From contig JAJQGJ010000006.1 in assembly GCA_021200565.1 (NCBI GenBank), forward strand, positions 62,001 through 126,000: DNA of 64,000 bases. The letters run 5' to 3'. The notes beneath the pieces are model-generated. The model was given only the letters and a program-made list of their open reading frames with translations, made no database searches and had not been told where the DNA came from. A program made the translations under genes and the position numbers. Source of the DNA: Oscillospiraceae bacterium. Lineage in GTDB: Bacteria > Bacillota > Clostridia > Oscillospirales > Ruminococcaceae. Below, piece by piece: positions 56,550 through 64,000 of this stretch. Within the stretch, counting starts at the first letter, position 1. Each line of letters starts with the position of its first letter.

Positions 56550-57887
56550 ATGTCTATTAAATTAGTAACAAAGTACGCTGATAAGTTTGTGAATCCTCAC
56601 GAACTCGAGGCAATTCGTCCTCAGATAACCGCCGCTCACAACACACTCGCTTCTCGCAGTGGCTTAGGCAATGACTTCTTGGGCTGGGTTGACCTTCCGG
56701 TTGACTACGACAAGGAAGAATTCGCCCGTATCAAGGCTGCAGCAGCAAGGATAAAGGAAAAGGCTGACGTTCTTATCGTAATCGGTATAGGCGGCTCCTA
56801 CCTTGGTGCGAGAGCGGCTATTGAGCTTTTGACAAGCCCGTACTACAACAATCTTAAGAAAGATACGCCCGACATCTACTTCGTCGGCAACAACATCAGC
56901 TCCACTTACCTCAACGAGATTCTTTCCATCTGTGAGGGCAAGGATGTCTGCGTAAACGTAATTTCCAAGTCTGGAACCACAACCGAGCCTGCACTTGCTT
57001 TCAGAATCTTCAAGAAGCTTCTTGAGGACAAGTATGGCAAGGAAGAGGCAAAGACCAGAATCTTCGCCACCACTGACAAGGCAAGAGGAACCCTGAAGGA
57101 GCTTTCAGATTCTGAAGGCTATGAGACATTTGTAATCGCCGACGATGTCGGAGGAAGATATTCTGTTCTCACAGCCGTCGGACTTTTGCCTATTGCCGTT
57201 GCCGGATGCGACATCGACAAGATTATGGAAGGAGCAGCTGCAGCAAGAGAAGCATATCTCGAGGATGACCTCAACGATTGCGAAAAGTATGCAGCACTAA
57301 GAAATATTCTTTATCGCAAGGGCAAGTCTGTTGAAATGCTCGTATCCTATGAGCCTTGCTTTGCAATGATGAATGAGTGGTTCAAGCAACTCTTCGGCGA
57401 GAGCGAGGGCAAGGACAACAAGGGAATCTATCCTTCAAGTGCAATATTCTCAACCGACCTCCACTCGATGGGTCAGTTTGTTCAGGACGGTTCAAGAATC
57501 ATGTTCGAGACTGTTGTCGATGTCAAGAATCCGAAGAAGGATCTCTTCCTTGAGGATGACGCCGAAAACCTCGACGGTCTGAACTTCCTGACAAATCAGA
57601 ATATGTCCGTTGTAAACCGCAAAGCAATGGAGGGAACAGTTTTAGCTCACACAGAGGGCGGAGTTCCCAACCTCATTATCGAGGTAGACAGGCTTGACGA
57701 ATACAACTTCGGCGAGATGGTTTACTTCTTTGAAAAGGCTTGCGCACTTTCAGGCTATATGCTCGGTGTAAACCCGTTCAACCAGCCAGGTGTTGAGAGC
57801 TACAAGAAGAACATGTTTGCACTTTTGGGCAAGCCTGGTTATGAGGATCGCAAGAGTGAGCTCGAAGAGAAGCTCAATGCTGAATAA
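56550..57887 (+). CDS. pgi: Glucose-6-phosphate isomerase
   Basis: A 445-residue enzyme that interconverts glucose 6-phosphate and fructose 6-phosphate. [12 protein letters not shown] near residue 80 and [11 protein letters not shown] near 145 are the SIS sugar-phosphate motifs; [12 protein letters not shown] and [11 protein letters not shown] near 290 and 370 complete the family pattern, and [16 protein letters not shown] lies near the C-terminus. The ATG at 56550 is preferred over 56541, which is too close to GAGAGGG. The short bacterial form is normal for Firmicutes. Confidence 0.97.
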   Translation: MSIKLVTKYADKFVNPHELEAIRPQITAAHNTLASRSGLGNDFLGWVDLPVDYDKEEFARIKAAAARIKEKADVLIVIGIGGSYLGARAAIELLTSPYYNNLKKDTPDIYFVGNNISSTYLNEILSICEGKDVCVNVISKSGTTTEPALAFRIFKKLLEDKYGKEEAKTRIFATTDKARGTLKELSDSEGYETFVIADDVGGRYSVLTAVGLLPIAVAGCDIDKIMEGAAAAREAYLEDDLNDCEKYAALRNILYRKGKSVEMLVSYEPCFAMMNEWFKQLFGESEGKDNKGIYPSSAIFSTDLHSMGQFVQDGSRIMFETVVDVKNPKKDLFLEDDAENLDGLNFLTNQNMSVVNRKAMEGTVLAHTEGGVPNLIIEVDRLDEYNFGEMVYFFEKACALSGYMLGVNPFNQPGVESYKKNMFALLGKPGYEDRKSELEEKLNAE

Positions 57888-57961
57888 TTATTGTTTCTAC
57901 CGGCTTTCAAAGCTGTGGAATGAAGCAAAACAGCCCGAAAGGGCGGAAACGGAGTGTTACT

Positions 57962-58369
57962 ATGATTAAATTGATCACCGGCAAAAAGGGATCCGGCAAA
58001 ACCAAAATACTGCTTGATCTTATCAAGGACGCAGTAGCTAACACAAAGGGAAATATAGTCTGCATCGAAAAGAGCATGCAGCTCACCTATGACATACCCT
58101 ACAGTGTCAGACTCGTTGATGTCGATGGCTACAAGATTGACAGTTACGACAAGTTCTATGGCTTCATCACCGGAACTATTGCCGCAAACTATGATATATC
58201 TGAGATTTTCGTTGACGGAATTCTGAAGATCGGCGGAAGAAACTATGACGAGCTCGAGCTTCTCTTTGAGAGAATTGAAGCTGTTGCTCCCGACATTCTC
58301 ATCGTTTTCACCGTCTCCGAGGACAAGGAAAATCTTCCCGAGAGCATCATCAAGCGTATTGAGAAATAA
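57962..58369 (+). CDS. Small P-loop NTPase-like protein, unknown function
   Basis: A 135-residue protein. A Walker A motif GKKGSGKT is at residues 7-14 after the strand MIKLI, and ILIVFTVSED near 115 could be a Walker-type strand. The middle has DGILKIGGRNYDE. No family I can name. GGAG precedes the ATG at 57962, following a small GAAA-tetraloop hairpin (GCCC/GGGC, 57932-57943). The gene lies between pgi and the yceD-rpmF unit. ATP or GTP binding is likely, the role is open. Confidence 0.7.
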   Translation: MIKLITGKKGSGKTKILLDLIKDAVANTKGNIVCIEKSMQLTYDIPYSVRLVDVDGYKIDSYDKFYGFITGTIAANYDISEIFVDGILKIGGRNYDELELLFERIEAVAPDILIVFTVSEDKENLPESIIKRIEK

Positions 58370-58466
58370 ATCTCTTTTGTAAGTAAGCTTCTCCGCCGTG
58401 TAAACTGAGTTTTGCGGCGGAGTTGAAATGAATTTTCGGGCGAGCAAGCAAAATTTTTCAAAACTA

Positions 58467-58495
58467 TTGACATTCTGCGCTCACTAAAGTATAAT
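58467..58495 (+). promoter_or_regulatory. Promoter for yceD-rpmF
   Basis: TTGACA (58467-58472) and TATAAT (58490-58495) are perfect and 17 bases apart. Confidence 0.92.
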
Positions 58496-58519
58496 GTTTG
58501 TGATATTCTGAGGTGTAAT

Positions 58520-58990
58520 GTGCTGCTGAAGCTAAAGCCGCTTTTTGACGGAGAGGACGGAGAACGTCCTGTTGAAACTGACATTCCGACAAGCGAAATG
58601 GACAGGTATAAAGGCGTTGGTGAGTTTATAACTCCCGTAGCCCTGAGAGGAAAAACAGTTTGTAGAGCCGGAGTTGTAACCATAAGCTACAATCTCGACT
58701 ACACTGTTTCCCACATTTGCGACCGATGCTCGGCTGAATTCACCCGCCGGTACAATCAGGATTATTCTCATATCCTTGTCAGAGGGGATGAAGATAACGA
58801 AAATCTTCCCGATGACGATGAGTATATCTACTGTTCCGGCGAAACTCTTGATCTCAGCGAGTTAGCTATCTCAGATTTGCTGCTTTCAATGCCAACTAAA
58901 ATTCTTTGCCGTGAAGATTGTTTGGGCATTTGCCCTGTTTGCGGCAAAAATCTTAACGATGGTGATTGCGGATGCGAAAGTGACCAATAA
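58520..58990 (+). CDS. DUF177 (YceD-family) protein
   Basis: A 156-residue protein of the DUF177 family that is nearly always encoded just before rpmF, as here. It has CDRCSAEF near residue 68 and CPVCGKNLNDGDCGCE at the C-terminus, forming a candidate zinc site. The role is linked to 23S rRNA or ribosome assembly in several bacteria and plants. The GTG at 58520 lies 6 bases after GAGG; this gives a short leader behind a perfect promoter. Confidence 0.9.
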   Translation: MLLKLKPLFDGEDGERPVETDIPTSEMDRYKGVGEFITPVALRGKTVCRAGVVTISYNLDYTVSHICDRCSAEFTRRYNQDYSHILVRGDEDNENLPDDDEYIYCSGETLDLSELAISDLLLSMPTKILCREDCLGICPVCGKNLNDGDCGCESDQ

Positions 58991-59046
58991 TCATCATAGT
59001 GTTTAAAGCAGCTATGTCATAATTTGTTAAGGAGGAGGTGCTGAAA

Positions 59047-59229
59047 ATGGCAGTACCGAAGAGAAAAGTCTCCAAAGCAAGAAGAGACAAAAGACGTTCA
59101 AGCGTTTGGAAGCTTGACGCTCCTGCACTTTCAAGGTGCTCCAACTGCGGTGCTTTAACCTCACCGCACAAGGTTTGCAGTAACTGCGGCTACTATAAGG
59201 GTACCATGGTTATCGAGAAGGAAGCATAG
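59047..59229 (+). CDS. rpmF: 50S ribosomal protein L32
   Basis: A 60-residue basic ribosomal protein starting MAVPKRKVSKARRDKRR. Two CxxC pairs (CSNC and CSNC) form the zinc-binding ribbon of the zinc-type L32. GGAGGAGGTG precedes the ATG. It completes the DUF177-rpmF pair and ends at a strong terminator. Confidence 0.97.
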   Translation: MAVPKRKVSKARRDKRRSSVWKLDAPALSRCSNCGALTSPHKVCSNCGYYKGTMVIEKEA

Positions 59230-59256
59230 TCTTTAAACGAAGCTTTGTCTTCTTCA

Positions 59257-59292
59257 AAATCAGAGAAGGAGCATTTCCTTCTCTGATTTTTT
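59257..59292 (+). terminator. Strong terminator after rpmF
   Basis: ATCAGAGAAGGA pairs perfectly with TCCTTCTCTGAT (59276-59287) and is followed by TTTTTT. Confidence 0.95.
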
Positions 59293-59334
59293 AATAACTT
59301 CTACCATTATATTCTGAATTTAAGGAGGCGGAGC

Positions 59335-60666
59335 ATGGCTTTGCCGATTGTCGCCGTTGTGGGGCGACCCAACGTTGGGAAATCCACATTATTCAATAAG
59401 CTTATAGGAAAAAGGCTTTCCATCGTCGACGATACGCCAGGTGTAACAAGAGACAGAATCTATTCAAAGTGTGAATGGCGTACCAAGGAATTTATGCTTG
59501 TCGACACCGGAGGAATTGAGCCAAAGACAAACGATACTATTCTCGTCCAGATGCGCAGGCAGGCGCAGATAGCAATAGACAAGGCTTCAGTTATTATCCT
59601 GGTGACCGATATTCGTTCAGGTGTGACTGCAAACGATTATGAAGTGGCTTCAATGCTCCAGAAGTCAGGCAAGCCCATAGTTCTCTGCGTCAATAAATGC
59701 GACAGATTGGGACCACCTGAGCCAGAATTCTATGAATTCTATAATCTCGGTCTTGGAGACCCCGTCGAGGTTTCATCCGTTCACGGTTATGGCACTGGAG
59801 ATCTTTTGGACAGAGTTCTGGAAAATCTCCCCGAAAGCGACGTGGGCGAAGAGAATGACAGCATCCGTGTTGCAGTAATTGGAAAGCCCAATGTCGGCAA
59901 ATCTTCCATCATCAATAGAATCGTCGGTGAGGAGAGAGCAATAGTTTCTAATATTGCAGGCACCACACGTGATGCCACTGATGCCGAAGTTGAGAACGAA
60001 TGGGGAAAGTATACATTCGTCGACACTGCCGGCATAAGAAAGAAATCCAAGGTATACGAAAATATCGAGCATTACAGTGTTCTCAGAGCTTATATGGCTG
60101 TTGATGAGGCTGATGTTGCTGTTATCGTTATAGACGCTTCCGTTGGGTTCACCGAGCAGGATTCAAAGGTTGCCGGCTATGCCCATGAGCAGGGAAAGGC
60201 TTGTATAGTTGCCGTCAATAAGTGGGACGTTATCGACAAGGATACCAACACCATGAAGGAGTTCTCAGACAATCTGAGAGAAAAGCTCAGCTTTATGGAT
60301 TATGTTCCGTTTATATTCATCTCAGCAAAAACCGGTCAGCGTGTCGAGAAGCTTTTCGAGCTTATCAACCGTGTGCATGCAAATAATTCAATGAGAATAT
60401 CAACAGGCAAGCTCAATGATATTCTGGCTTATTCTGTCAACAGAGTTCAGCCTCCGTCTGACAAGGGCAAACGTCTGAAAATTTACTACATGACCCAACC
60501 CTCAACCAATCCGCCGACTTTTGTAATGTTCGTAAACTCAGCGGAGCTATTCCATTTCTCCTATCGCCGTTACCTTGAGAATCAGATAAGAGATACCTTC
60601 GGAGGACTTGAGGGAACGCCAATTCGCATTATTGTCCGTGAAAGAGACAATCAGGATACTAAATAA
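59335..60666 (+). CDS. der: Ribosome-assembly GTPase Der
   Basis: A 443-residue essential GTPase of 50S assembly with two G domains and a C-terminal KH-like domain. G1 motifs are GRPNVGKST near residue 9 and GKPNVGKSS near 182; DTPGVTRD and DTAGI follow each; NKCD and NKWD are the G4 motifs. The KH-like end includes PPTFVMFVN and YRRYLENQIR. AAGGAGG precedes the ATG. plsY follows 14 bases after the stop. Only a weak -10-like TATATT was seen upstream. Confidence 0.97.
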   Translation: MALPIVAVVGRPNVGKSTLFNKLIGKRLSIVDDTPGVTRDRIYSKCEWRTKEFMLVDTGGIEPKTNDTILVQMRRQAQIAIDKASVIILVTDIRSGVTANDYEVASMLQKSGKPIVLCVNKCDRLGPPEPEFYEFYNLGLGDPVEVSSVHGYGTGDLLDRVLENLPESDVGEENDSIRVAVIGKPNVGKSSIINRIVGEERAIVSNIAGTTRDATDAEVENEWGKYTFVDTAGIRKKSKVYENIEHYSVLRAYMAVDEADVAVIVIDASVGFTEQDSKVAGYAHEQGKACIVAVNKWDVIDKDTNTMKEFSDNLREKLSFMDYVPFIFISAKTGQRVEKLFELINRVHANNSMRISTGKLNDILAYSVNRVQPPSDKGKRLKIYYMTQPSTNPPTFVMFVNSAELFHFSYRRYLENQIRDTFGGLEGTPIRIIVRERDNQDTK

Positions 60667-60680
60667 CAGGAGCTGACAAA

Positions 60681-61355
60681 TTGTACTATATAGCTTTACT
60701 CGCTGTTGCGGTTGCTTCTTATCTCATAGGAAGCCTCAATTCCGCAATAATTTCCGTTCGTCTTATCAAGAGGCAGGACATAAGAGATTTCGGCAGTCAC
60801 AACGCCGGATTGACAAATGTATATCGTACTTTTGGCGGCGCTTCTGCGGCATTAACCTTTCTGATAGATATTCTGAAAGGTATTGTGGTTGTATTTGGTA
60901 CAAAAGCGGCACTGTTCTGGTCTGGATTGTTTTCAACAGAAGTGCACAGTACGGTTACAGCTTGCATGATAGCATCGATGTTTGCGGTAATGGGTCATTG
61001 CTTTCCGTTATTTTACGGCTTTAAGGGCGGAAAGGGAATACTGATAGCAGCTGTCTGCACCATATGCATTAACCCCTTGGCATTTCTGTTTGCACTAACG
61101 GCTTTTGTAGTGATATTTGTAGCAACGAGATATGTGTCGTTAAGTTCAATCACGTGCTGTATTGTATACCCGATATGCTATGTTTTGGCTGACCTGATAA
61201 TGTTCGGAGAGCTTGATTTGTATACGCTTGCTCACTTCTTCATAGCTCTTGCAATGGGAGTATTCTGCCTTGTAAGGCATTTGCCTAATATCCAGAGGCT
61301 CAGAACTCACACAGAAAGTAAATTCACCTTTAGAAAGCGAGGAGATAACAAGTGA
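60681..61355 (+). CDS. plsY: Acyl-phosphate glycerol-3-phosphate acyltransferase
   Basis: A 224-residue membrane enzyme that acylates glycerol 3-phosphate with acyl-phosphate, the first step of phospholipid synthesis. Motifs include GSLNSAIISVR near 17, SHNAGLTNVYRT near 40 and FKGGKGI near 115, with about six membrane segments. The TTG start at 60681 lies eight bases after AGGAG. gpsA, which supplies its substrate, overlaps its stop. Confidence 0.94.
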   Translation: MYYIALLAVAVASYLIGSLNSAIISVRLIKRQDIRDFGSHNAGLTNVYRTFGGASAALTFLIDILKGIVVVFGTKAALFWSGLFSTEVHSTVTACMIASMFAVMGHCFPLFYGFKGGKGILIAAVCTICINPLAFLFALTAFVVIFVATRYVSLSSITCCIVYPICYVLADLIMFGELDLYTLAHFFIALAMGVFCLVRHLPNIQRLRTHTESKFTFRKRGDNK

Positions 61356-62335
61356 CAAGTATCACAATCTTAGGCTCAGGTGGTTGGGGACTTGCTCTTG
61401 CATGCACCTCCTCAAGGCTCGGTCACGACGTAACCGTCTGGAGCGCATTCAAGGACGAGCTCGACACGATAAGAAGAACCGGAGAGCTCAGAGCAAAGCT
61501 TCCAGGAGTACAGATTCCGAAGTCTGTCAACCTCTGCGAGGATATTTCCTGCGCATCTGGAAGAGATATAGTTGTTGTCGGAATTCCATCAAAGTTTGTC
61601 CGTTCCGTATGCGAGCAGGCTAAGCCATATATCGATAAAGAAGCAATAATCGTCAGTAGTGCCAAAGGTCTTGAGAATGGCTCCCTTAAGCGGATGAGCG
61701 AGGTCATAAGAGAAGTTTTCCCTGATAATAGGATTGCAGTTCTTTCAGGTCCGTCTCATGCAGAGGAGCTCGGCAGGGGAATGCCTACTGCTGTAGCAGT
61801 TGCTTCCGAGGATGAAGAATCCGCACGCCTCATCCAAGCGAGCTTTTCTGACGATGTTTTAAGGCTTTATGTCAATTCCGATGTCATAGGCTGCGAAGTT
61901 GGCGGTGCTGTAAAGAATGTAATTGCTCTATGCTCAGGAGTTGTTGGCGGTCTTGGCTATGGAGACAACACAAAAGCTGCACTGATGACAAGAGGTCTGA
62001 GCGAGATTACAAGGCTCGGCGTCGCAATGGGTGCAAGACAGGATACCTTCAGTGGACTCGCTGGTCTTGGCGACTTGGTTGTAACATGCACAAGCATGCA
62101 TTCCCGCAACTATTGTGCCGGTCTTCTCATCGGTCAGGGAGTAGAGCCCGAGGAGGCAGTAAGGAGAATCGGAACAGTTGAAGGCTATGCATGTGCAAAA
62201 GCCACACTTGAGCTAGCCAGGAAGTATGGCGTAGACATGCCGATAACCACAGAAGTAAATAAGGTTCTCTTCGAGGGCAAGTCGCCGAAAGTTGCAATAA
62301 ACGAACTGATGCTGAGACCTGTCAGAACCGAGTAA
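61352..62335 (+). CDS. gpsA: NAD(P)-dependent glycerol-3-phosphate dehydrogenase
   Basis: A 327-residue enzyme making glycerol 3-phosphate from dihydroxyacetone phosphate for PlsY. The nucleotide-binding LGSGGWGLALA is near residue 6, SGPSHAEELGRG near 135, GGAVKNVIALCSGV near 184 with the catalytic Lys, and the GLAGLGDLVVTCTS segment near 235. The GTG start at 61352 overlaps the plsY stop (GTGA) and follows GAGGAG. The plsY-gpsA pair links lipid synthesis in one unit with der. Confidence 0.97.
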   Translation: MTSITILGSGGWGLALACTSSRLGHDVTVWSAFKDELDTIRRTGELRAKLPGVQIPKSVNLCEDISCASGRDIVVVGIPSKFVRSVCEQAKPYIDKEAIIVSSAKGLENGSLKRMSEVIREVFPDNRIAVLSGPSHAEELGRGMPTAVAVASEDEESARLIQASFSDDVLRLYVNSDVIGCEVGGAVKNVIALCSGVVGGLGYGDNTKAALMTRGLSEITRLGVAMGARQDTFSGLAGLGDLVVTCTSMHSRNYCAGLLIGQGVEPEEAVRRIGTVEGYACAKATLELARKYGVDMPITTEVNKVLFEGKSPKVAINELMLRPVRTE

Positions 62336-62365
62336 AAATTATTCATGAGATTTCGGTGAAAGCTA

Positions 62366-62394
62366 TTTACTTTAGAGCGATTTTAGGTTAAAAT
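62366..62394 (+). promoter_or_regulatory. Possible promoter for pyrH-frr
   Basis: TTTACT (62366-62371) and TAAAAT (62389-62394) are 17 bases apart; both are partial matches. A TATAAT at 62437-62442 lacks a -35. Confidence 0.5.
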
Positions 62395-62456
62395 TAGATA
62401 AGACTGATTTTTACTGTCGGATGTAAAATCAAATACTATAATGGAGAGTGCTGTTT

Positions 62457-63161
62457 ATGGAGCCGAAGTATAAGCGTGTTCTTTTGAAGCTGAGCGGAGA
62501 AGCTCTTGCAGGTGAAAAAAAGACCGGACTTGATTTCGACACTATCGGGAACATTTGCCGTAGTGTTAAAAGGTGCTATGATGCCGGAGTTCAGATAGGA
62601 ATCGTCGTCGGGGGCGGCAATTTCTGGCGTGGACGTTCGAGCGGCGCAATGGACAGAACAAGAGCCGACCATATCGGAATGCTCGCAACAGCGATGAATG
62701 CTTTGGCAGTTGCTGACAGCCTCGAAGCTTTAGGCGCAGAGGTGAGAGTACAGACAGCCATCGAAATGTGCCAGATTGCTGAGCCCTATATAAGAAACAA
62801 AGCGGTTCGTCATCTTGAAAAGGGCAGAATAGTAATTTTCGGTTGCGGAACCGGCAGCCCGTTCTTCTCTACTGATACCGCATCGTCACTAAGAGCTGCC
62901 GAAATCGAAGCTGATGTCATGCTCAAGGCAACGATGGTTGATGGGGTGTATGATAAAGACCCGCACAAATATCCCGATGCCGTCAAGTTTGATAGGCTTG
63001 ACCTTGATGATGTTGTTTCAAAGCATTTGGGAGTAATGGATGCAACAGCCGCTTCAATGTGCAAAGAAAATGAGATACCTGTAATTGTATTTAATCTTGA
63101 GAATCCCGACAATATTTATGATGCCGTTATGGGCGGAAATGTCGGAACCGTGCTATACTGA
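62457..63161 (+). CDS. pyrH: UMP kinase
   Basis: A 234-residue amino-acid-kinase-fold enzyme that phosphorylates UMP to [14 protein letters not shown] at residue 7, [10 protein letters not shown] near 50 and [11 protein letters not shown] near 140 are diagnostic. The ATG at 62457 follows GGAGAG at eight bases; the frame opens at GTG 62448 inside that site. frr follows after 45 bases and uppS after that, the conserved bacterial order. Confidence 0.97.
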   Translation: MEPKYKRVLLKLSGEALAGEKKTGLDFDTIGNICRSVKRCYDAGVQIGIVVGGGNFWRGRSSGAMDRTRADHIGMLATAMNALAVADSLEALGAEVRVQTAIEMCQIAEPYIRNKAVRHLEKGRIVIFGCGTGSPFFSTDTASSLRAAEIEADVMLKATMVDGVYDKDPHKYPDAVKFDRLDLDDVVSKHLGVMDATAASMCKENEIPVIVFNLENPDNIYDAVMGGNVGTVLY

Positions 63162-63206
63162 ACTATAATAGCTTAATAAGCTGACAACTGAAAGGAATGA
63201 ATTCAA

Positions 63207-63761
63207 ATGAAAGAAGTACTGAATAACGCTAAGGACAAAATGGAAAAGACATTGAAGGTTTTGGCTTCCGATTTTGCTGCAATAAGAGCCGGAAGAGCAA
63301 ATCCTGCAGTTTTAGACCGTATAACCGTTGACTACTACGGAACACAGACACCCATCAACCAGATGGCTGCTATCTCTGTTCAGGATGCAAGAGTTCTTGT
63401 TATCCAGCCATGGGACAAGTCTTCGCTTAAGGCTATTGAAAAAGGCATTCTTGCAAGTGACTTAGGAATCAACCCCCAGAATGACGGCGCTGTTATCCGC
63501 CTCACTTTCCCTCAGCTCAGTGAGGAACGCCGTAAAGACCTCACCAAGGACATAAGAAAGCTCGGCGAGGATTCAAAGGTTGCAATCCGCTCGATAAGAC
63601 GTGATGCCAACGATAAGATCAAGTCTATGAAGAAGAATGGCGACGTCACCGAGGACGATGTAAAGCAGTTCGATAAGGATGTTCAGAAGCTTACCGACAA
63701 GTATATCTCTCTTGTCGACGATCAGGTTGCAGTCAAGGAAAAGGAAATTCTTTCCGTTTGA
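63207..63761 (+). CDS. frr: Ribosome recycling factor
   Basis: A 184-residue two-domain protein that, with EF-G, splits post-termination ribosomes. MEKTLKVLASDFAAIRAGRANP at the start and LTKDIRKLGEDSKVAIRSIRRDAND near 115 are typical, ending in a long helix. GAAAGGA precedes the ATG. A terminator follows before uppS. Confidence 0.97.
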   Translation: MKEVLNNAKDKMEKTLKVLASDFAAIRAGRANPAVLDRITVDYYGTQTPINQMAAISVQDARVLVIQPWDKSSLKAIEKGILASDLGINPQNDGAVIRLTFPQLSEERRKDLTKDIRKLGEDSKVAIRSIRRDANDKIKSMKKNGDVTEDDVKQFDKDVQKLTDKYISLVDDQVAVKEKEILSV

Positions 63762-63781
63762 TTTTTTAACTGATATTTCAG

Positions 63782-63816
63782 ACAGTTTCACCCTTCGGGG
63801 TGAGACTGTTTGATTG
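63782..63816 (+). terminator. Terminator after frr
   Basis: ACAGTTTCACCC pairs with GGGTGAGACTGT (one G-T pair) around a TTCG loop, followed by TTGATTGTTT. Confidence 0.75.
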
Positions 63817-63849
63817 TTTACCTAAGACAGATTTTAAGGTGGGTTCAGT

Positions 63850-64000
63850 GTGGCTGATACGAATATAAATCTCAAAATACCTGTTCATGTTGCATTTATT
63901 ATGGATGGCAACGGCAGATGGGCTAAAAAACGCCTGATGCCAAGAAACTATGGTCACCGTGAGGGAGCGAAAGCTCTCAAGACTGTTATAAGAGCATGTA
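63850..64000 (+). CDS. uppS: Isoprenyl transferase (undecaprenyl diphosphate synthase), N-terminal part
   Basis: The frame opens at GTG 63850, with AAGGTGGG a few bases upstream, and runs off the right edge after 50 codons. It contains [17 protein letters not shown], with the catalytic Asp of the MDGNGRW motif, followed by HREGAKALK. UppS builds the lipid carrier for wall polymers. The pyrH-frr-uppS order is conserved. The rest of the gene lies outside the window. Confidence 0.93.
   Translation, partial: MADTNINLKIPVHVAFIMDGNGRWAKKRLMPRNYGHREGAKALKTVIRAC

Noticed and set aside
1-64000. CRISPR arrays, insertion sequences, prophage or rRNA genes
   Set aside because: No regularly spaced direct repeats, transposase, integrase or phage structural motifs and no rRNA sequence were seen.

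Overview
The window reads as chromosomal DNA of a spore-forming, strictly anaerobic Clostridia member, most likely a Ruminococcaceae/Oscillospiraceae-type gut bacterium. The evidence is the spore-maturation pair spmA-spmB, an AbrB-like regulator, a SpoIIM-like protein, an anaerobic (class III) ribonucleotide reductase, a GH43 glycosidase and carbohydrate-esterase-like enzymes, together with strong sigma-A promoters (TTGACA-17-TATAAT), AGGAGG ribosome binding sites, a T-box and an Mn2+ riboswitch. There is no rRNA, prophage, IS element or CRISPR array. The assignment is inferred from gene content only.

Layout. 0-5.5 kb: a cut-off gene on the minus strand, ttcA-like and ymdB, convergent spmAB, abrB-like, lgt with an acidic repeat tail, and folD. 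5.6-10.6 kb: a yybP-ykoY (Mn2+) riboswitch with an intrinsic terminator controlling mntP, a P-type cation ATPase and, with no visible promoter of its own, a GH43 enzyme. 10.6-18.9 kb: asnB (minus), an SGNH hydrolase with a DUF4358 lipoprotein, then nrdD-nrdG behind candidate tandem NrdR boxes, and an orphan peptide-binding lipoprotein. 18.9-23.3 kb: a compact nucleoside salvage operon, deoC-deoD-deoB-cdd-pdp. 23.3-29.5 kb: DUF6514 protein, esterase, tRNA-Val, ADP-ribosylglycohydrolase, and a MarR-ABC-ABC exporter module with a double operator. 29.6-33.5 kb: Ala T-box, alaS, HIT protein, phosphoribosyltransferase. 33.6-38.5 kb: two tRNA-Gln genes, an esterase, and a tightly coupled acyltransferase-GT8-GT8-acyltransferase operon. 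38.5-45 kb: phosphodiesterase, MATE exporter, tRNA-Ser, and a second MarR-ABC-ABC module on the minus strand. 45-49.6 kb: a TPR-like membrane protein, SpoIIM-like and YesL-like membrane proteins, a 59-residue minus-strand protein, pyridoxal kinase and trmL. 49.7-57.9 kb: glycolysis (pgk-tpiA-gpmI, then pgi) interrupted by mtaB, an HPr-like protein without the phosphorylatable histidine, and a D-Ala-D-Ala carboxypeptidase homologue whose three catalytic motifs are all altered. 57.9-64 kb: a P-loop protein, DUF177-rpmF, der-plsY-gpsA, pyrH-frr and the start of uppS.

Most of this is ordinary housekeeping DNA with clear operon structure. The items most likely to be new are the four-gene acyltransferase/glycosyltransferase operon (34.8-38.5 kb), the apparently inactive DacF-like protein behind a sporulation-type promoter, a 14-base element shared by that promoter and the SpoIIM-like gene, the His-less HPr, the pairing of the Mn2+ riboswitch with a Ca2+-type ATPase, and the paired operators of the MarR exporters. 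All functional statements rest on motif and family recognition by eye; no database search was run.
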